In this document: piece after piece, positions 26,401 to 46,355 of the stretch
Layout: every line of letters starts with the position of its first letter
How positions within the stretch are numbered: the first letter of the stretch is position 1
Source of the DNA: Datnioides undecimradiatus
Taxonomy: Eukaryota; Chordata; Actinopteri; Lobotiformes; Datnioididae
DNA: 64,000 bases
Assembly: GCA_008933995.1 (NCBI GenBank)
Contig: WARS01002804.1
Coordinates: 248,001 to 312,000 of the forward strand
Direction: 5' to 3'
Translations under genes and position numbers: made by a program
The notes under the pieces: generated by a model
What the model saw: the letters and a program-made list of their open reading frames with translations, nothing else
Told to the model about the DNA's origin: nothing
The model's database searches: none

Positions 26401-28986
26401 TAGCAAAGTTACTGCTAACTGCTAGCTGGTCAACCAGGATGGGTTTACCTGCTACTGCTTGCAGAATACAATCCGAGTGTATGCGTCAGCTGGCCATCTC
26501 TTATGTCAGTTATGATGAATTTGGTTACGCACTTTTGTTTTGCCAAACAAAAATCAACACTTTTTGTCACTATGATTTTTAGCTAGCCGCCCCTTGAATT
26601 GCTCTTGGCTGACTGTAACCTAAGCTCAGCCGAGGTTTGCTGGTTGGCGGAGTGTGCATGTGATTTGCAAACTGCAAACTAGTTAGTTGCGATGGAGCCA
26701 CTGGTCGAAAAAGTATCCTACATTCATGTTTCAGCATTTAGTGTCATTTAGTCTCATTGTGTGCGAGAGCAACAGGATGCTGACTGCAGTTCACTTAGCG
26801 GCCACCACAGGGTTCTCTTCAAGTTGCACAAAGAGCCTTTTTAAGTTTGCGATGCATCATTTTAGCTCCCAAGGACTATAATGTAGATGCTTCATGTTTT
26901 AATTGAAAAAGGCCATGGCCAGGCTCTACCATACACAATTTTTATCTTTGTCTTTTTGTGTGTGTTTTTTTTTTTTTAATGAAATTGTGATCTTTTTGAT
27001 TTGAATAGACAGGTTGTTCATATCTAACCTTTTGAAGAAGGCTGAACAAATGTAAGTAACACTGAAAACTGTAGAGGTACTCATAAGTTCCTTGAACCAT
27101 CTGACCCATCAGACTTCAAATCATATCACGATAAGAGCTCATCACTGGAAGCCAATTAAACACAAATCATCCACTGACACTTAAAAGTTAATTGTGATTG
27201 TGGATTTCATCATCAATAATGCAATTATGCTTCCTGTCCTTGGCATTATCTTATCAGTTCAACAGTTTGTCTTCACTTTCTTTTAAGATTCAGTAACAAT
27301 GAGTTGTCTTTTGTCAGTGTAAGCTTTTAGCATTTGAACATCCCCCAGATCTTCCCCCAGTTCCCTTTTGAGCTTCACATCTTCTTATTAATGATTTAAT
27401 TTATCATGTTTTCTGAGACTTCAATGGAATAAATGTCTCTGCAGTGTGAAAATGTCAGAGATAAGCTAAACGCTACCTGTCCAGCACCAGCAATATAAAG
27501 TTTAGCACATAGCCATGAGCATTTAGCAACACAAGAACCAGGTATTTCCCTATTATTATTATTGAGCTACAAGGGGAACCCAAATTGATGATTGAATTTC
27601 TCCTTGCCTGCAAACATAAACATCGATATGGTGAACTTGTTTGCATGCAATGGCGTGTTCACAGCCTGTTTCTGGTGCCTCCAAGTGTCTGAAAACATCT
27701 GCATTTTACTATATCCATTCTTTAAACTGGGAAAACCTATAGACTGAAATTGTGGAAAAACAGAGAAAAGGGATGAGAACTGATTTAATATGCACTACAG
27801 TGAACGCTGTATGCGGAGAAGAGCTGTTGGTCTGACACATGTGACAACACTGGTCATTTTCTAAACCAAGCTCTTCTCAGCAGGACCTCAAAACATTGAA
27901 AAGACATACTTATGATCATTATTCAAGTCTAAAGACAATTTATCAACCTGCTTTTGTTGACTTCCCTGAAGCAGCTGGAGTCTTCACAATATTGTACTTT
28001 GGTTGTGTTTGTTGTGTTTTTTTGGTGGATAAATAGTATTTATCTTGTTCTCTTGAGTAGAAAATTTATACCAAGAAGGAAGAACACTCTATTACATGTT
28101 AAAGTCCTGCACAGGCATTAAAGGAAAAGTGTTCTATAAATATCCAAAGTAAAAGTACTCATTCTGCAGGAAAATCAAAGAGCCTTCCTAAGGACTTCAT
28201 GCACAGTTTACATGTTTTTAACAAAGACAGTGGCATACTTTAGAAGACTCAAACTGTATACTCTGTCCTACCCTGCAATGAAGAAAGTAGGTTGTTTTGT
28301 AATCACATGTTTGCAGTTGAGGTCATTGGTCCCTTTTAGCTGAAGATTAACTACATATATTGATTTCATTTGATCTAGATCACATAAGAATTGAGTCTGT
28401 ATTACATTATTACACACGCACACACACACAACCTTCAACGATACCCCACAGCATGCAAACATGCAACATTTTCTTATGTTACAATTACAATTCAAAGCCA
28501 CACAGGTCACACAGGTGTGCTTAGGATGGACAGCAAATCCAATGAAGTGATGAGGACACAAAATTGGCATGCTGATGATGAATTAAAGATCGCATGACAT
28601 CAAAGGAGGTCAAAGCTCAAGAGCTATCTCATTAATCTGTTGTAGCTGCAGAAAAGCAGTACAAAAAGCCAGAAAAACCTGCAGGAGCATCACATTACGA
28701 ACAAGAAACCTCCTAGCTCCGTACTCGCTCGCCAACTGATGGTATTTCATAACTGCAACAAGGTAGGAATTAAACAACACACGGTCTGTCCAACCACATT
28801 TTTCAGTATTCAACACACAATAGAAAGGCAAAACTCAGTTAAACTGCTACACATTGTTTGGTTGCATTGTTCCAACATCTCCCATAAACAAGGTTTTTGA
28901 CCTGTAGCTCCTTTGCCGTCCTTGTCGGGCCAATGATTGACTAATGACTCCTATTTGTCTTCCTGACATGCTAAAAAGGATCTCAA

Positions 28987-28994
28987 TTATATAC
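28987..28994 (+). promoter_or_regulatory. Candidate TATA-like box of plg
   Basis: TTATATAC lies 57 bp upstream of the plg start codon, which would place transcription start near 29020 with a ~30-nt leader. This is inference from spacing only; the A/T-rich neighbourhood makes chance occurrence possible. Confidence 0.3.
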
Positions 28995-29050
28995 CAGGAG
29001 GTACCTCTGTGTTTTAGTCGAAAATGAGCTGCTAGTATAAGGGCCTCACC

Positions 29051-38470
<9,420 letters not shown>

Positions 38471-38618
38471 AACGAATACAGTAGCTGCACTGTGAGCAGT
38501 CGCAGAAAGTCACTGTTCGTTGTACTTTTTGAAGATACATTATCGTGTATATGTGTGTTTGCTACCAGCATTTTCCTGATTTTCAGATGTGAAGGTGTGT
38601 TTTCTGTCAGAGCTGCAA

Positions 38619-38624
38619 AATAAA
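38619..38624 (+). terminator. Poly(A) signal of plg
   Basis: Canonical AATAAA 149 bp after the plg stop codon, in a compact tail-to-tail gap with the minus-strand transporter gene. Confidence 0.7.
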
Positions 38625-38655
38625 ACTTATCACAAAGGAAGTAGGGAAGCCATTC

Positions 38656-38661
38656 TTTATA
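38656..38661 (-). terminator. Weak candidate poly(A) signal (TATAAA) of the first slc22a gene
   Basis: On the minus strand this reads TATAAA, a rare variant, 77 bp after the stop at 38738. No AATAAA or ATTAAA occurs on this strand between the two stop codons, so either this variant is used or the 3'UTR runs into plg. Confidence 0.25.
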
Positions 38662-38737
38662 GAAAACATATTTAAAATATCTACTTCCTTGTTTTCCAGT
38701 GAAGAAAGTCTACACGCACATGCATCCACACAAACAG

Positions 38738-41700
38738 TCACACAGTTGTTGTTTCCTTGTTGTTCGTCAGGTCTGAGTTTAAAAGTTTCTTCAGTTGTTG
38801 GTTCTCCACCACATCTTCCTTTTTCCTGGAAACATAAACATAATACATTAACAGTAAAGAGAGACAAACATCCTGCAGACTGCATTATTAACTAATATGT
38901 GGCAAAAGTGAATCATTGAATACAATTTGGTCACATTCAGGTAACTGTTCTCAAACTTATTGGTAAACATCATAATTTAACATTAATATCTTTACATTTT
39001 ACCCTAAAATCAGGCATCAGTTTCTACTAAATGACACCTATAATAACACCACCAGTGGTAGCAAGTAACTTAATACACATACATGTACTTGGTTAGATCC
39101 TTGACTTAAGTATATTCTGTTGCTGTCTACTCTAACTTCAACTTCAACTTCAATAAATACACAGAAAACACATACAGTTTATATAGTGTACTGCTTTATA
39201 TGAGACCAAAAACACTAAACTAATTAACATATAATTTTTGATTATATATTAAAGCACATCATCAATAATTCAATAACATAATACATCTAATAATTCATTA
39301 ATCTATCTAACCACTTGCGGACCATTGTGCATTAAGAGTATTAATACTTTTTATATTTATGGTATGCGGCCAGTGCCATCCCATTACCTCTCACTGATGA
39401 GGAAGTACGACAATGAAACTTATGAAATTTATTTAACTTTTCAAAAGAGTTGTCACAAAATCTCACCATTTGGGAAACTCTATATCGTCAATGGTGTCAG
39501 GGAGAGGAACTCCTCTGGTTTCGGGCAGCAATAACACAAGACCTCCGGCTATGAAGGCAACCACTCCTGCATGACATGGAGATTAACACAGACTGACTCA
39601 GTAACAGATAAAGATGTCATTTCAAACCTTCACAGGCTTCACAGGTAAAGGTTATTACGTAAAGATCTGGTGGTCAACACCCATTGGCCCTTGCCGGATT
39701 TGGCGACCATGATTTCGTCCTCTTGTTGAAAATGAAATTTAAGCTGAAGGGTCACTGCTTTTGACAGATGGTGCAATACAAGGTGACATAGGCGTGATCC
39801 AAGCATACCAGGAGCGCTGGGAGATGTGTATCACTGCACAAAGTTACTACTTTGAAGGAGACGACGGCTCCTGATCAGGATCCTGCTGGGCGCATTCCTT
39901 TGGAGGCTTTCTGGGCACCAATGAAAATCTTCGGTATAGAGCCAGAGGATGCTGGAGAGATTGTATCTCATTTTGAGAATACCTGGTGGTCCTTCAGATT
40001 AACCTGGTAAACATTGCTGGGGTGACATTTACCCGCTGCCACCAGATAAGCAGCAGAAAGCTGATGGATGGACTTTTACCCTAATCCCTCCATTATCTGA
40101 ACACATTCGTCTTGTGATATCACTAACTTGATCTCTTGGGCTGCACGTGTCTTTTAACATTTTAACACCATCACATCTGTGATTGATAATATGACAGAAA
40201 CTCACCAAAGATGATGAGCGGCAGCTCCAGCCAGATGACAGCCAGTCTGTAGAGCAGGAACGGAGCTACGATGCCTCCTATGTCACACAGAGTTGAACAA
40301 ACCGACAATCCCAGGTTCCTGCAGACCATTATAAATTACAATATATTTTAGATGTATTGAATGAGTATGAATGCAGGGGTTGATTAGTCTGACCTCACCT
40401 GACAAACGTCGGGTAGAGCTCGGTGTTAACGAACACCACCATCTCAAAGGCCATGGTGATCCCCAACCGCCCAATGCAGGCTACCACTGTCTTAAACCAG
40501 AACATACCTAAGGTACAGAGACAAAACATGCAGAGCTGAGTGAATATTTAGAAAGTTTGGACAACACCATTTTTTAGATCAAACATCTGAGCAGAAACAC
40601 AACATCTCTTATTTTCTAAACAAACAATTTGATGGCGTAGATTTGTTGGATTAAGTTTTCCAAAAAATGATCTGATTAACCCTTTGTTGTTCTGATCTGT
40701 CACTTCAGAAAAAGTGAGGAATTTGATTAATCTTCTCTGAGATGTCTGGAAGTGATTTACTGCTCCAACTGTACATGGTTCTTCCTTCTTGTTGAAACCT
40801 GTTGTCTACAATACCCACAATTCAATTCACTTCTAAATGTACGGTCACAAATTAAAGAGAGTTATGCTAAGAGCAGCTAATGTAGCTGCTAACCGCAGAG
40901 ATGAGCAGCAGGCTACTGAGGCCTGAAAAGCAATTTTTTGTAATACTTCCCTCAACCGACACTGACTCAAGTGACATCACTTGAGTCAATTTGTCAGATT
41001 TCACACGGTTGGAGTAGTTCTGCTTTAACTGTTCTCTGAAACACACTGTAGGATTTTCCTCTTTTATTCATTTAAAGAATTTTTGGACTGGGATATATAA
41101 CATTATTTATGATAAAATTAACTCCCTCAAAAACAATCTTTGTCTATGAAATAAATAACATAAAGAACATCATAGTTAATTAATAAATTAATAAAACAAG
41201 AAAAAAAGCCTAACTAACATGATCTGAAACTAAAAAGTGCTCCTCACTGTCAGGAATGAAGGCAGTAACAAAGCAGGAGGCTCCAGCCATGATGTTGGCG
41301 AAGGCGAAGGGAAGGCGCCGGCCGATGCGTTCGATGGTGAAGAGGATGAGGAAGGCAGCAGGAAACTCCACCAGGCCGGAGATGAGGAAGTCGATGTAGA
41401 CGTTTCCTCCTGCTATCCCAACCCGCATGATGAGGCCCTGATAGACCACAGCACTGGTGAACCTGCATAGGTGGAAGATTAATATATGTTTTGGGGATCG
41501 TCAAATTGCTGGTTTTAGTCGACTCTCACCAGTTGAACATGAGGATGAACGTGTGTTTCCTCATATTTGGAGTTCTGATAAGGTCCAGCAGAGAGGCAGA
41601 AGGCGAGTCCTCCTCATCACTAGACAGCATCTGAAACACGTTCATCACAATGTGAGATTAGATCAGAATCAAAGGATTTGACACAGCAGATAAACAAATG

Positions 41701-44700
41701 TTACCTCAGTGTTTTTGGAGAAATTCCTCTTGTTCTCCTTCGCCATGGCTTCAGTGATCTCCAGAGCTTTTGAAGTGTTTTTCTGGGAGATGAGCCACCG
41801 TGGAGACTCAAGGATAAACCTTGGGACACAAATAGTTTTACAGTTCTAACATGACGTCAAGAAACACATCAACTTTGGGTCATTTTGTGCTTTTATCTTA
41901 TAGCTGGCAACCAAGAGCTGGCAGGAAATGACCAAGGAGAGAGATGCAAAACATGATTGGGACATTACTGTCTTCAAAAACAAAGACGGAGGTCTCACAA
42001 TGTTTAATTTCTATAAAATCTCACCAGTAGTAGGACAGGAAGAAGATGTAGGGCGCAGTGATGACGGCCTGCAGCCAGCGCCAGTCAGTGATGAAGTAGG
42101 CGAGCAGAGGCAGGATGAGGTTGCCGATGCTGAAGACCATTTGGAACAATATGCCCACGGTCCGCCTGTACTCGACCCCAACAATCTCTGTGACTGAACA
42201 CGAAGACAGGAAACTGTAACTGAATGGACGTGGATCTCTCCAATGAGGTCCACCGAGGCATGATTTCCAACCATATTCTGCATTTTTATAATATTAAACA
42301 CACTTAGAGGCCTAAGTTTGGTTAACGTATTGCTAAGTTGCTAAGGTTGGGCAGCTAACAGCCGTGACTTGGGCTCTTTATACTTACATTCTTAGTAGAT
42401 TTAGTAGTTTTAAGTAGCAAAAGTATCGTGCACAATTGCTAAGTTCAAAAAAAGATTAGATCTATTTTACATGAATTATTTGCAGTTGATGTAATTATTG
42501 TTAAAAATTAATCTCAGTAAACGTGGACAGAGTCGTCATTACGCAGCACATATGCAGTCATCCAGCCTCCTTTGACCCCGAAGCCGAAGATGCTCCTGAC
42601 CACCAGGATGGAGATGTAGTTTGGAGCCACAGTGAGCACGATGCCTGTGATCAGATTCAGTACGTTGGACATGAGGAAAGTGATCCTCCTGCCGTACCTG
42701 CAGAGAGAAACACAAGATATCTCACTCCACAATGTCGCATCCTTATACACTATGATTTGCCCCATTAAACACGAAGGCAACCGTTAATATACTGAACAGG
42801 AAGAGGATGTTGGTGAAGTCAATGTTGATGTTAGATAGAGATATTTTTTGGCACATATTGTTAAATATATGTACATTATGACTCTGGACGTGATCTAAAA
42901 GGGTTAAAAAGACATTTTTCATTTCAGCTTGACAACACGGCCGACCACCACAACCTCCAAATTCATCCATCACTAAAAACCCCTCAAAGAAACATATATG
43001 AACACGTCTTTTTAGCTAACATAGTAGCTAGCCAAACGTTAGCATGAAAGCTATGTTAGGCTTGGCCTTGAATCGATCATTCATTTAAAAGACAGTGGGG
43101 CCACTGATTCAAGGCCTTTGAAGCAGTTAAACTATGCATGTTCGTAGCTAACTGCTGCATGGTAATGACTAACAGGTAAATTAGTCTTGAGTCTACATGA
43201 AAAAGTCTGTAACTGATTTAAAGGTGGTAGATCATCTTCTTTTGAGACTGTAGATCTTGACTTGTTGAGTCATTTCTGCTTTTTGCACGATGCAGTTAAA
43301 GTTCCTACTGATGACGGCGTGATTGTGAACAAAAACGACTGGAGGCCTCACCTGTCGGCAAAGTAACCAAAAGCAAAGCTGCCAACCAGGAAGCCCACAT
43401 TGAGGGTGGACTGGTACATGTCCACCAACCATGCATCTGCACACACCAGGTTAAACTGAGAACAAAAGGAAAGAGGTTACATGTCTACAAACACCATCTC
43501 TTCATACCTCCACAGTCACAGCACAGTCTCAGGACATTTGTGCACAATTTTATTCAAACGAGGAGCTCTGATTGGACGTTTAGTGGATTTAAGTTACTCA
43601 AATGATTATATTTGGAAGCTCAAATGCTTCAAATTGCTGTTCTCACCTCTGTGACAAAGGACTTCCTGCCTTCATACTCATACTCCCAGCCGTCCTTACA
43701 GACAGAAGACAAAATATGGTCAAATTTGCTGATCAGAACACATCAGACCCAGCGGTTCAACTGAGATTTGTTATGTTTAGGTGCACATTTATGGACGACA
43801 CAGGTGGAGAAAACTCCATTAACCCAGTAGGCCACCCATTGGTTTACACTGAGCATGCATCTAAGAATCTGTGCACACCGGCGCCGTAGAGGCTCACATG
43901 GCCAACAAAGCACTGTCTTTCAGCGCATGAATACACTGCAGGTCAACAAGTACAGCTTTACCTTAACTCAGGGTCAATGGAGGTGGAATTAATTTTATAT
44001 AAATGAAAGAGAAAACAAGCAGGAGGTTCTCAGCAGGGCAGATAAAAACTGTTTTATCTTTAATATGAAACTCTGAAATGAATCTCATGAAGGAGAGCGA
44101 CCTTTTAACCTCTCCACTCAGAAACGTTACACAATATGTGACACGCGCCGTCTTGTAGGAACAGTTTGACACGTTGGGGATTAAAATCAATTAAACTTCT
44201 GCTACAGAGGAGAAGACTGATAAACCGTCTTATCCTTTAAAAGGTATAACTCTGTTTTGGATCCTATTTATTTGCATGTTTACATTATTTTATTGTAAAG
44301 CACCCCATAACTTTGTTTTTTAAAGGTTCTGCTGAATGTTATTTTTATATATTCAAGTTATGGTTGTTCTCATTAATTATAGTTGTAGAACATTTTTTAA
44401 ATGTATTTAAGCCATTATTATTATTAAGTTGTTGTTCTTGTAGTTGTTGTTATTTGTAGTGTAGTGTTACTGCCTAGTCTAAACAACCCTGAGTGTCCAC
44501 TGGTTGCCTAGCAACTGCTCAGAACCCGTACATGGTCCTGCACAGAAACCACCCAATAAAAAAACACTAATTTGTGTTTAATCACTTTAGTTCTTGCAGA
44601 AATTAAATAAACAATTTAAAATATTATTGTTAATTATTTTAATCTTTAGTCAGGCTTAGCCTAGCCAGCTGTTTCCCTATTTTCACAGTTTCTGCGCTAA

Positions 44701-45315
44701 GCTAGCTGGCTATAGATTCATGTTTATGGTATACAGATATGAGAGTGGTGTCAGTCTATTTGGGGAACTCTTTGCCAGAAAGTTTCTCAAAACGTGAACC
44801 ACTTAAAGTAAATCAGCTGTAGTCCCCATTATGACTGAAAATCTGAAATCTCATATTTTCAGTAGAAAACATAAATTAGGACTACACCATCCACTGAAAA
44901 CACCTGGAAACCTTCTAACCACAAATAAGCTATCGGCTCTGATCAGTGTCAGAGATCTCACCTTGCATTTGGTGACTGGGACCTCAGTAAAGTTCAGCTC
45001 CTGTGTGTCACAGGTGAGTGTTGTTGCGTTCCAGTCCACCTCGTACTGCTCGCAGCTGCTGTGCTGCAGCACTCCTGAGCTGTTGTCCAGGGGCGCCGTC
45101 AGCCTGCGACTGTCCGCCAGGCTCCAGCCGCACGCCTGCCTCCTCTCCACCAACGCAGAGTCGCGACACCAGTGACCCGGGGTGAAACCCTGGAAGACGA
45201 TGCCGACGTACACCCCAGAAAAAGGCAGCGACAACAGACAGAGCAGGGCGAAGATTCGCTTCTGAAAGCGGCCGAAAGTCCCAACTTCTTCCAAGAGGTC
45301 ATCAAAGGTCGTCAT
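38738..45315 (-). CDS. slc22a2: Organic cation transporter copy A (slc22a1/2/3 group), complete, 12 exons, 556 aa
   Basis: Exons in coding order: 45315-44962, 43694-43647, 43455-43352, 42697-42543, 42193-42025, 41819-41705, 41630-41530, 41462-41248, 40507-40399, 40318-40206, 39566-39467, 38825-38738; total 1671 nt in frame. The start [20 protein letters not shown] is the canonical OCT N-terminus; an in-frame ATG 39 nt upstream (45354) was not chosen. Visible family features: large Cys-rich extracellular loop with N-glycosylation site (DWNAT), MFS loop [43 protein letters not shown]. Asp469 in CSTLCDIGG corresponds to the cation-binding Asp475 of rat Oct1, so electrogenic uptake of organic cations at the plasma membrane is the likely role. 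The first coding exon of copy B is split here by an extra 1,267-nt intron. Assignment to slc22a2 rather than slc22a1/3 rests on synteny and is tentative. Confidence 0.92.
39050..39115. repeat. Degenerate AGTACTT-family repeat fragment
   Basis: ACCAGTGGTAGCAAGTAACT, then ACATGTACTTGGTTAGATCC, then TGACTTAAGTATATTCTG. It resembles the start of the teleost repeat CAGTGGTGGAAAGTAACTAA. Lies in the last intron of slc22a copy A. Confidence 0.5.
39670..39874 (+). mobile_element. Decayed mariner-family transposase C-terminal fragment
   Basis: Reading frames give THWPLPDLA, matching the catalytic-end motif HPPYSPDLAP, then [11 protein letters not shown], then after a frameshift [20 protein letters not shown] followed by GDD. 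This matches the mariner/SETMAR-type tail (FLFPKMKFxLKGxxF...FQxWxxRWxxCIxxQGxYFEGD). Two frameshifts and a stop make it a pseudogene. It lies on plus, antisense, inside an intron of slc22a copy A. Confidence 0.75.
39875..40072 (+). mobile_element. 3' tail of a fish non-LTR retrotransposon, next to the mariner fragment
   Basis: GGATCCTGCTGGGCGCATTC, TTTGGAGGCTTTCTGGGCAC, GGATGCTGGAGAGATTGTAT, TGCTGCCACC and GATAAGCAGCAGAAAGCTGA-TGGATGG occur in the order seen in a common fish LINE tail (CCTCCTGGGCGCCTCCCT ... GGATAAGCGGAAGAAxATGGATGG). The encoded protein frame is broken. Confidence 0.65.
44645..44790. repeat. Teleost dispersed repeat in the extra intron of slc22a copy A
   Basis: TAGCCTAGCCAGCTGTTTCC, then CTGCGCTAAGCTAGCTGGCT, then ATAGATTCATGTTTATGGTA-TACAGATATGAGAGTGGTGTC, then CTCTTTGCCAGAAAGT. 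This is a good copy of a repeat found throughout fish genomes (GCTAGCTGTTTCCCCCTGCT ... ACAGACATGAGAGTGGTATC). It occupies about 145 bp of the 1,267-nt intron. Confidence 0.7.
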
Positions 45316-45944
45316 CGCTGCTGAGATCCAAGTTGCTGGTGTGTTTGATGTCAAAGCAAGTCAAATTTTATCCTGCTCAGCGCCGGCAGATTAGTGTAGG
45401 GTGGCAGTCGCCTGCTCCTCCACACCGAGCAGGTCGATCTGGAGCTAAAGTCCAAAAAGCCTCTTTAGAAACAGTTAAATGTGCAGTGGAGTTAAAAGCA
45501 TGTTACTGTTTAATGGAGTTAAACAGAGGATGGTGGAGGAATTATGCAATCATTGAATGGACCTGAGCTGAGCACAGGCCAAAACAAATTCTGTTAGTAT
45601 GCCTGAAGAGTGCTACCAGAGTTACACAACACAGATTTATGCTTTGTTTTTTAAAGCCGAGCAGCACCCGCATGACATTCAGTGAACTTAAGACTTCTCT
45701 GTGTAGCATTGGAAAAAAAAACCTGCTCTGCGCGACTCCCCGGGGGCCGGTGAAGCAATGGGTGCTCTGCAGCGCACCAGCAAACACTCAGGAAGCAGAA
45801 TCACGTGTGAGGCTCTGGATTTTTATGAGTTTGAGTGCAGATTTTGTCTTTTTTCGCCTCTTCTTTTTCCTTTTTTTTTTAAACTTTTTCCAGCAGTATT
45901 AATACGCATTATAATTAATATGAATCTTCAATGCATTATATTCT

Positions 45945-45950
45945 TTTATT
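45945..45950 (-). terminator. Candidate poly(A) signal of slc22a copy B
   Basis: TTTATT on plus (AATAAA on minus), 406 bp after the stop codon at 46356 and upstream of the start of copy A. Confidence 0.4.
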
Positions 45951-46070
45951 TTCAATTTAAAAATGATTTAATGTTATTGTTGAAGGAAATTCAGGTGTAT
46001 AGCATAACTTAGATGTACCATGGAAACCGCAGATCTTTTAAAAGGGTTTTAAATGAAAACTTTATAATTA

Positions 46071-46104
46071 CAATAATAATAACAATAATAATAATAATAA
46101 TAAC
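46071..46104. repeat. (AAT)n microsatellite
   Basis: Imperfect ATA/AAT trinucleotide array of ~34 bp in the putative 3'UTR of slc22a copy B. Confidence 0.85.
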
Positions 46105-46355
46105 ATACTTATACAATCATTTTAACAGTATAATAAGTCACCGCTCGCTTTCAGCTCAATAAAAACAAGCATATTTCCAATTCAAGGTTCAAACATGAAG
46201 CTAAACAAAGAAACAAACAGTTTGATCTAAACATGAAAATGTCTGTTGGTTATAAGAGTCACAGACGCCTGTGATCACTGGCAGCATGGAACATGACATA
46301 TCCACATGCAACACTGTTAAACAACATAAATAAATACTGTGGTCACACAGGGAGG

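Larger units (their letters stand above)
21013..29050. other. Intergenic DNA upstream of plg, no gene recognised
   Basis: I see no convincing coding exons. About 21560-21960 looks like a degenerate dispersed repeat (ACCATCTTGAAGCATCTTGG and a TATATACAGTCTGTAC motif). TAGC-rich patches lie near 24890-24960 and 26210-26240. A fragment of the AGTACTT-family element is at about 28070-28175 (TAAAAGTACTCATTCTGCAG), and a CA tract is at 28412-28431. A 70-codon ORF at 24067-24279 has no recognisable homology. Confidence 0.5.
45316..46355. other. Intergenic gap between the two slc22a copies
   Basis: About 1 kb between the start codon of copy A and the stop codon of copy B. It should hold the copy A promoter and the copy B 3'UTR. 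I see a T-rich run near 45868-45885, an (AAT)n tract at 46071-46104 and a minus-strand AATAAA at 45945-45950, but no TATA box that I would defend. Confidence 0.6.

Noticed and set aside
28610..29050. A lipoprotein(a)- or HGF-like kringle gene beside plg
   Set aside because: No kringle exons occur outside the 19 exons assigned to plg, and these form one complete frame.
45313..45354. Upstream in-frame ATG for slc22a copy A, adding 13 residues
   Set aside because: The added residues (MTSNTPATWISAA) match nothing in the family, whereas MTTFDD at 45315 is the conserved OCT start and is the same in copy B.
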